From a virus, in IMG/VR virus record IMGVR_UViG_3300036759_000102, positions 1-33,692 of that record: DNA of 33,692 nt. One strand, 5' to 3'. The notes under the pieces were generated by a model that was not told the DNA's origin, searched no databases, and saw only the letters and a list, made by a program, of their open reading frames with translations. Below are positions 28,546 through 33,692 of this stretch, in pieces; position 1 is the stretch's first letter; each line of letters starts with the position of its first letter. Made by a program: the position numbers and the translations under genes.

Positions 28546-29318
28546 AACCGGCGATCCGGATCTATCCCAAACAGCCCGGGCAGTTCATGGCCTACGGGCG
28601 CGACATGGTGCGGATTCTTCCCGAGCCGGATTCGACCAACTACGAGTACTGGACCGACAGCTTCAACGCCGTCGATATCAACCGCGATCTCAGTGCGGTC
28701 CTCAAAGACTACCTGCACGTGGGGCTCGGTACGGGTGCCGAATCGATTGGCGTCAACAAAGGCTTCCGGTTCACCAATCCCGGCGGGGCCTCCGCTGTGG
28801 CGCGGTACCAGGCCTGGATCCCCTCGGCTCTGGGGGGCGCACGGGGCAAAAGCCAATTCGTCGAGATGGTGTACCTAGAGGACACGGGAGGGAAAGCGGG
28901 TTCGGGTGGACTGGCGCTGTGCTGCTACGGCAGCGCCCGCGATTCGAACACCGGCACGCATATCTCCTGTTTGGATGCGGCGGGTAATCCCAACGGCTTT
29001 GCCTACTTCGCGAATTTTTTGGCTCAGGTCGCGCAAGGGCAGATCGTCCGCATCGAAAAGCGCGTCACGGGCACGTCGCTGGCGACACTGACCTCGGCCG
29101 CGGTTCCGGCGCTCGGTTCGGTCTGCCAGTTCCGGGTGACGTTTGGCAGCGGACAAAACCTACTCGAATTTCTCGACGATGGCGTCGTGATCGCCAGTGC
29201 GACCGACGCGTCATTCCCGATTCAGGATGGATTGCCCGGTTTCATGCACCGCGAAAACAACAACACCGAATCCATTGAATTCGGCATGTTGCGCTGCGGA
29301 CGGATCGAATACGCGTAA
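28542..29318 (+). CDS. Putative receptor-binding protein, concanavalin-like, 258 aa
   Basis: Predicted beta-jelly-roll/LamG-like protein: DSFNAVDINRDLSAVLKDYL at the N-terminus, a long beta core, and near the end FRVTFGSGQNLLEFLDDGVV and LPGFMHRENNNTESIEFGML, a pattern of carbohydrate-binding lectin folds. The position after the fibre genes suggests host-surface recognition. The fold call is inference from pattern only. Confidence 0.6.
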   Translation: MKPAIRIYPKQPGQFMAYGRDMVRILPEPDSTNYEYWTDSFNAVDINRDLSAVLKDYLHVGLGTGAESIGVNKGFRFTNPGGASAVARYQAWIPSALGGARGKSQFVEMVYLEDTGGKAGSGGLALCCYGSARDSNTGTHISCLDAAGNPNGFAYFANFLAQVAQGQIVRIEKRVTGTSLATLTSAAVPALGSVCQFRVTFGSGQNLLEFLDDGVVIASATDASFPIQDGLPGFMHRENNNTESIEFGMLRCGRIEYA

Positions 29319-29332
29319 CCAAGGAAGGAACT

Positions 29333-30454
29333 ATGCCTCTGTCACTCTCCAACATCGTCAGCGCGGCCGTACCGGGGATCGACTATCTCCAGCGCCGGAA
29401 AGCGCTCAACAACGCGCAAACCGCGACACAGTCGGGATCGACGCAAGCGATCGCCGACATCACCGGCGCCGGCACGGCCTCGCGCGATGCGCTCCAGGAG
29501 TACGCCGACACGGGCGCGCAGGGGCTCACCAACCTTAAACAGCTCACCACGCCAGGCGCCGACGTTTCGGCGCTGCTCGAGCAGGATCCGGGGTATCAAT
29601 TTCGACTCAATCAGGGACAGCGGGCGCTGCTGGCGGCAAAGTCCGCAACGCAGACCCTCGGCTCGGGTGGCACACAGAAAGCGCTCCTCCGTTACGCGCA
29701 GGATTACGCCTCGAACGAGCTGTCAAAGGTTTTCGATCGCAATCAGTCCGTCGCGGCGATCGGACAAAATGCCGTCAACGCGCAAAACGCGAGCAGGCAA
29801 AACGAAGCGGCCAACGTCGGCCAACTCCATCAACAGATTTATGACGCGCTGGCCAGCGGCGATCTCGCGCGAGCCAGCACGTTGACGGACATGCTTAAGA
29901 AAGGGGTCGGCCTGGCCGAGAGCCTTTTCGGCGGGGGCGGGGCGGTGCCGTGGAGTGTTCCAGGGACCAACGTCGGCGGGACAGTGGGAACGGGCTCGCC
30001 TCTGGGAGCTGTGGCTAAAGGCGCCACGGCAGCCGGTAAAGCCGTCGTTGGCGCGATCGGCTCGATCCCGCTGGCCGGACAGATTGCACTCGGCGCAGCC
30101 GGCGCGATCCTGCTCGGCAAAAAAGTTTTCGGGATCGGCAACACGCACGAAAAGGCCGACACGTGGGTCCAGGGAAATCAAAACCTGTTCGATCAGGCGA
30201 TGCGCGATATCGACTCGGCCGAGCGCGGCGGGCAGGTCTCGCCGGATCAGGCGCAACAGACAAGAAACGCTCTGGTCGCGAAGTACTTCGAGGCGGCGAA
30301 ACAATTCGCCGGCCTGGGCAGTGATCAGAAAACCGTGATCCGTAACGCTCAAAAAACGTTCCTCGAAAACTACGGCGATCCGAGCAAATTCGGCGCGTCG
30401 TTCCCCCTCTCGCAACAGTCGGGGATCGCGCGTTTCTTCAAAGGAGCGGCGTAA
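29333..30454 (+). CDS. Ejection (DNA-transfer) protein, P22 gp7-like, 373 aa
   Basis: Packaged in the head and ejected with the DNA to build the transfer channel. DPGYQFRLNQGQRAL (85-99) followed by SGGTQKALLRYAQDYASNEL is the hallmark of gp7-type injection proteins. A hydrophobic segment IPLAGQIALGAAGAILLGKK (about 245-264) could insert in the membrane. AAGGA lies upstream of ATG 29333. First of three adjacent ejection genes. Confidence 0.8.
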   Translation: MPLSLSNIVSAAVPGIDYLQRRKALNNAQTATQSGSTQAIADITGAGTASRDALQEYADTGAQGLTNLKQLTTPGADVSALLEQDPGYQFRLNQGQRALLAAKSATQTLGSGGTQKALLRYAQDYASNELSKVFDRNQSVAAIGQNAVNAQNASRQNEAANVGQLHQQIYDALASGDLARASTLTDMLKKGVGLAESLFGGGGAVPWSVPGTNVGGTVGTGSPLGAVAKGATAAGKAVVGAIGSIPLAGQIALGAAGAILLGKKVFGIGNTHEKADTWVQGNQNLFDQAMRDIDSAERGGQVSPDQAQQTRNALVAKYFEAAKQFAGLGSDQKTVIRNAQKTFLENYGDPSKFGASFPLSQQSGIARFFKGAA

Positions 30455-32059
30455 ATGTCACGCGCACAAGAATGGCTCACTGCGCTCGGTCCAAGTGTGG
30501 ACGACAGAATCCTTGCCGACCAACAGAAACGCATCAGCATCGCCAATGCCGCGCGCGCGGGCCAATTGGATCAACTGAGAATCAACGACGCACTCACGGA
30601 ACAGCAAAAACGCGCCGCAATCACCAAAGCTTGGCTCGACGCAGACGGGGATCTTGCGAAGTTTGCAGAGCTGGCTGCGCCGATCGACATGGAGATCTCG
30701 ACGAGGTTTCGAGGCTTGGCGGAAGCAAAAGCCAAAGAGCAGAAACAAGAACAGGAGAAAGCGGCCGCCGATAAGAAAACGGCAGACGAGAAAGCTGCGT
30801 CACAGCGCGAAGCGCAGCACAAAGCGATGCTCACGCGTATCGCAAACGCGACCCCTGACGAGATGGACATGGCGTTCAACGCAGAACGCGGGGGCTTACA
30901 GGATCTGCTCTCGCAGGGTCCGCAGAATCCGGCAGGCCTCGGCACTCAATCCGAGGCGGCCACTCTCGGTTTTCCGGGAACACGTGCCGAGTTCGAGCAG
31001 CAGCATGGACCACTGCAACAGTTTGCCCGCTATCAGCTCGGGGAGAAGGCCCCCGCACCGCAGGCCAAGCCTGGAATTCTCGGAGAGATTTACACGCTCT
31101 ATCCGAAGTTTGACCAGCTGCCTCCGGACCAACAACTCGCCAAGATCCGCGAGTACGTCGCGGCGAAGACTCCCGCCCCGACCCCGACATCCTTCCAGGA
31201 AAAACAAATCGTCGGACCTGACGGCAAGCCAATGTTTGCCAACTTCGATCCGAAAACGGGAAAGACCTACGACCCGTCGACAGGGAAGGAAATCTCGAAT
31301 CCGAAACCGTACGTGAAACCCGACGCGAGCACTACCACATCCACAACGGCAGATATCAAGGCGGGTTCAGGCGACTTTCGGATCGCTCAGGATCTTGCTT
31401 ACGGGAAAACCACGTTTCAGCAATTTAAGGCACTGTTCGCCTACTCGCGGGATCCTGGGAGGAAACTTGCGATCTACAACAAGGCGGCAGACCTCAACCC
31501 GAACTTCAACCCTGCAGCCTTCGAGATGGGATTCAAGCTCGCGTCCAATCCCAAAGTCCAGCAGCAGCTGGCATCGCTCGATAACGTCAACGCAGCAGTT
31601 CCCGATCTACTGGCCCTGTCCGACGCCGCGAAGCGCAGCAGTGTTCCCCTGATCAACCAGTTCACCGTGAAAGGCGGCTTGAAGCTCGGCAACAGGAACT
31701 ATTCGAACTTCCAGACGGCTGTGACCGCGTTTGCCGACGAACTCTCGGGCGCTCTGGGTTACGGCTCAGCGACAGACATGTCGCGCGAAATGGGATTTGC
31801 AATGACCGATCCCTCACTGTCGCCTCAGCAGTTCGAGTCCGCCATCAATGACGTCGTCGTTCCGTTCCTCGCCCGAAAGAAGGACACGCTGCTCAACCAG
31901 ATGGGAGTGTACGGTCAGCCCGGCTTTAATCCAGCGGCTGGACCTGCCGGAAAAGTCATCACCGAGCCTCTGATCCAGGCCAACCTCACAGCACACCCGA
32001 AAGCCACACGTCAGCAGATCATCGACTCGCTGAAGGCGGCCGGGTACCAGGAGAAATAG
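30455..32059 (+). CDS. Ejection protein, P22 gp20-like position, 534 aa
   Basis: Long, mainly helical protein: Lys/Ala/Glu/Gln-rich coiled coil (about 85-125, KAKEQKQEQEKAAADKKT), linker, then a globular C-terminal half. It starts immediately after the previous stop. Order and helix content fit the second ejection protein of P22-like phages; sequence similarity to gp20 itself was not established. Confidence 0.65.
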   Translation: MSRAQEWLTALGPSVDDRILADQQKRISIANAARAGQLDQLRINDALTEQQKRAAITKAWLDADGDLAKFAELAAPIDMEISTRFRGLAEAKAKEQKQEQEKAAADKKTADEKAASQREAQHKAMLTRIANATPDEMDMAFNAERGGLQDLLSQGPQNPAGLGTQSEAATLGFPGTRAEFEQQHGPLQQFARYQLGEKAPAPQAKPGILGEIYTLYPKFDQLPPDQQLAKIREYVAAKTPAPTPTSFQEKQIVGPDGKPMFANFDPKTGKTYDPSTGKEISNPKPYVKPDASTTTSTTADIKAGSGDFRIAQDLAYGKTTFQQFKALFAYSRDPGRKLAIYNKAADLNPNFNPAAFEMGFKLASNPKVQQQLASLDNVNAAVPDLLALSDAAKRSSVPLINQFTVKGGLKLGNRNYSNFQTAVTAFADELSGALGYGSATDMSREMGFAMTDPSLSPQQFESAINDVVVPFLARKKDTLLNQMGVYGQPGFNPAAGPAGKVITEPLIQANLTAHPKATRQQIIDSLKAAGYQEK

Positions 32060-33406
32060 ATGCCTCAACGTGGAGTCCCGTCCAGCACGCCGCCTCTGAT
32101 CCCTGCGCATCAACTGGTCAGCGAGACCGGCGCGCCGTTGATCTCCGATCTCGTCGACGAGAACGGCAAGCCACTCTCCGGCACCTCCGGAAACGGACAA
32201 CGCGGACTCACACCGACCACCGTATCGGCTCCGGCCCTGGCCAACGCAGATCCCACGGCAGTCCCCGATATTCTTCCCAGCCCGCGAACGCTTATGCGGA
32301 CCGGCGGCGCGACCGTCGGCGGCCTTATCGGAGCCCCGGGAGGACCTCCGGGTGCTGTTGCCGGGGGAGCCCTCGGAGCCGTCGGCGGCGATGCGCTCTA
32401 TCAGCTCCTGGAGGCTTTCGCGGGTCAGCGGAAAACGCCTTCAACCCCGCAGCAGGTTCTCCTTGAGGCCGGAGAGGGCGGGCTTGAGGGCGCGCTCCAG
32501 GAAGGTACCGGCGTCGCCGTCGAAAAAGTTGTGCCGAAACTCCTGGAGAAGGGCATGGCGCGAACTACAACGAAAATAATTAGTCCCGCCGGGCTGAGCG
32601 ACAAAGCCATTGCCAAGGAAATTGCGGGGCCCATTTCGAAGGAGCTGCCGCTGGCGACAAGCGCAGAGGATCTCCTCGAAAAATTCAACGTGAAGCTGGA
32701 TGACGCCAACAAAGCGCTCGACGCGGCATTCGCGAAGGTCCCGAAGGGAACAACCTTCGACACCGCTCCCATCCTGAAAAATCTCCAGGACTCCCAACGC
32801 GCGCTTTACGTGAACGGAAAACCAACCCCGGGCACCGGCCAGCAGCTGAAGGCCTACCAGGAATTGATTGACTGGTTTAAAGCCAACCCTCAAATGTCGA
32901 TCGATGCGCTGCGAAAGAACCGTCAACTTTGGGATCAGCTCGTCAATTGGGGCCGTTTGCCTGGAACCACTCAGCCGGCACGCGAGGCGGTGTATGAGGA
33001 AGGCGCAAACCTTCTCCGCGGGTTGATCAACGGCAGCAGCAAAGACATCGCCGACGCCAATTACGGCGTGCATCTGTGGAAGGGTGCGCGGGATCTCTTG
33101 GAAAAAGCAGAAACGCGCGGCGTCAACAAATCCCATCTCGGAGACTCCGTCGCTGCGAGCGTGGGGGCGTTGACCGGGGCGATGCATGGGGGATCCGCCG
33201 AGGCGGCTGTGTTGGGTGCAGGCGCGGTTCTGACGAAGCGGATTATGCAGGAGCCCGCCTGGAGAACGGCAACGGTCGCCGCGCGGCGTCAAGCCCTCAA
33301 CCTGCTTCAGTCGAAAGGCGGCGGAGCGCTCGCTGAGGCCGTCGGGATCCTCACCGCCGGCACCGAGCGGGGTGTGCGCGGCCTGGCTAATCCCAAATCC
33401 GAGTGA
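32060..33406 (+). CDS. Ejection protein, P22 gp16-like position, 448 aa
   Basis: A Gly/Ala-rich hydrophobic stretch (about 82-115, TGGATVGGLIGAPGGPPGAV onward) could insert into the host membrane; charged helical domains follow. ATG 32060 directly follows the previous TAG. Last of the ejection set and last rightward gene. It overlaps the convergent membrane-protein gene by 20 nt. Confidence 0.65.
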   Translation: MPQRGVPSSTPPLIPAHQLVSETGAPLISDLVDENGKPLSGTSGNGQRGLTPTTVSAPALANADPTAVPDILPSPRTLMRTGGATVGGLIGAPGGPPGAVAGGALGAVGGDALYQLLEAFAGQRKTPSTPQQVLLEAGEGGLEGALQEGTGVAVEKVVPKLLEKGMARTTTKIISPAGLSDKAIAKEIAGPISKELPLATSAEDLLEKFNVKLDDANKALDAAFAKVPKGTTFDTAPILKNLQDSQRALYVNGKPTPGTGQQLKAYQELIDWFKANPQMSIDALRKNRQLWDQLVNWGRLPGTTQPAREAVYEEGANLLRGLINGSSKDIADANYGVHLWKGARDLLEKAETRGVNKSHLGDSVAASVGALTGAMHGGSAEAAVLGAGAVLTKRIMQEPAWRTATVAARRQALNLLQSKGGGALAEAVGILTAGTERGVRGLANPKSE

Positions 33407-33563
33407 AGTACTTCGAGAGGATCAGAAGCGCGACGAGCACGGCAATGCCGCCGCCCAAGACTCCACCGATGAGGAAACCACAAACAAACAACAGCCCGAG
33501 CCCGAGCGGCGCACCGATGACGATCACGGTACCCTTTAAGTTGTCCGATTGAATCTGATTCAT
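33387..33563 (-). CDS. Small two-span membrane protein, 58 aa
   Basis: Leftward gene with AAAGGAG 6 nt before ATG 33563. Two hydrophobic segments (VIVIGAPLGLGLLFVCGFLI and VLGGGIAVLVALLILSKYF) with a short Gly turn. Too short for most families; holin-like or superinfection-exclusion roles are possible. It is convergent with the last ejection gene, overlapping its 3' end. Confidence 0.7.
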   Translation of the reverse strand: MNQIQSDNLKGTVIVIGAPLGLGLLFVCGFLIGGVLGGGIAVLVALLILSKYFTRIWD

Positions 33564-33630
33564 ACCCGCTCCTTTACACTACTGTCGGCGCTGTGTCCAT
33601 GGCCCGCCGGTGCCCAGCTGAATAGTTTCC

Positions 33631-33692
33631 TTAATCTCGCCTCTCCAGGGTCACGCGGTAATTCTGCTGGAAACCAAACAACACAAAACGGA
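33631..33692 (-). CDS. Possible C-terminus of a leftward gene, runs off window
   Basis: Minus-strand frame open from the window end to TAA at 33633-33631, reading FGFQQNYRVTLERRD at its end. It would be the gene upstream of the small membrane protein. Only 20 codons are visible, so support is weak. Confidence 0.25.
   Translation of the reverse strand, partial: RFVLFGFQQNYRVTLERRD

Noticed and set aside
26951-29318. Diversity-generating retroelement acting on the fibre genes, as in BPP-1
   Set aside because: No reverse transcriptase, template repeat or matching variable repeat was seen anywhere in the window.
1-33692. Circular closure of the window
   Set aside because: The ends share no terminal repeat, and joining them reads the left XRE gene into a short unrelated tail with an early stop, so closure is not supported.

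Overview
The window is almost entirely the genome of a temperate, short-tailed (podovirus-type) phage of a high-GC diderm bacterium. A lytic transglycosylase, a predicted lipoprotein, Sec and Tat signal peptides and many GTG starts fit a Gram-negative-type host. An acidobacterial host is only an impression and cannot be proved from the sequence. No bacterial housekeeping gene is visible.

Left arm (1-3700), lysogeny module. Two related XRE-family helix-turn-helix genes diverge around 295-381; the leftward one runs off the window. Rightward follow two small membrane proteins, an HLND-motif protein, a MerR/excisionase-like protein and a tyrosine integrase. Just after the integrase lies the 3' part of a tRNA-Leu(CAG) gene (3440-3507), flanked on BOTH sides by the same 18-bp direct repeat (3358-3375 and 3604-3621). 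That is the layout of an intact attP, so the DNA probably represents an unintegrated phage genome.

Early/accessory region (3700-11850). It holds a winged-helix replication-initiation-like protein and a string of small, overlapping, often cysteine-rich proteins. A leftward pair encodes a serine recombinase and a CWC-motif mini-protein, and another leftward pair encodes a Tat-signal protein and a zinc-binding protein. A striking cluster of inverted repeats lies at 6850-7079. One small gene (4705-4900) has a single-base frameshift.

Late region (11850-33406). In order: small and large terminase, a zinc ribbon, a Sec-exported protein of unknown role, portal, scaffold, major capsid, a Bbp16-like cement protein, several small virion proteins, a capsid staple protein and a P22 gp4-like adaptor. 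A lysis cassette follows (small membrane protein, transglycosylase, lipoprotein, 3TM holin), then a P22 gp10-like tail hub, tail fibre and receptor-binding candidates, and three ejection proteins resembling the P22 gp7/gp20/gp16 set. Two antisense genes flank the portal, and strong terminators sit within the late run, so the late region cannot be one uninterrupted transcript without antitermination or extra promoters.

The most unusual signals are these. (i) Five solitary genes lack a Shine-Dalgarno site and instead have a TANNNT -10 box 6-8 nt before the start codon, suggesting leaderless mRNAs. (ii) A VLYG motif ends three proteins, including the scaffold. (iii) The hairpin cluster at 6850-7079. 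(iv) The intact attP. (v) An exported protein lies between terminase and portal.
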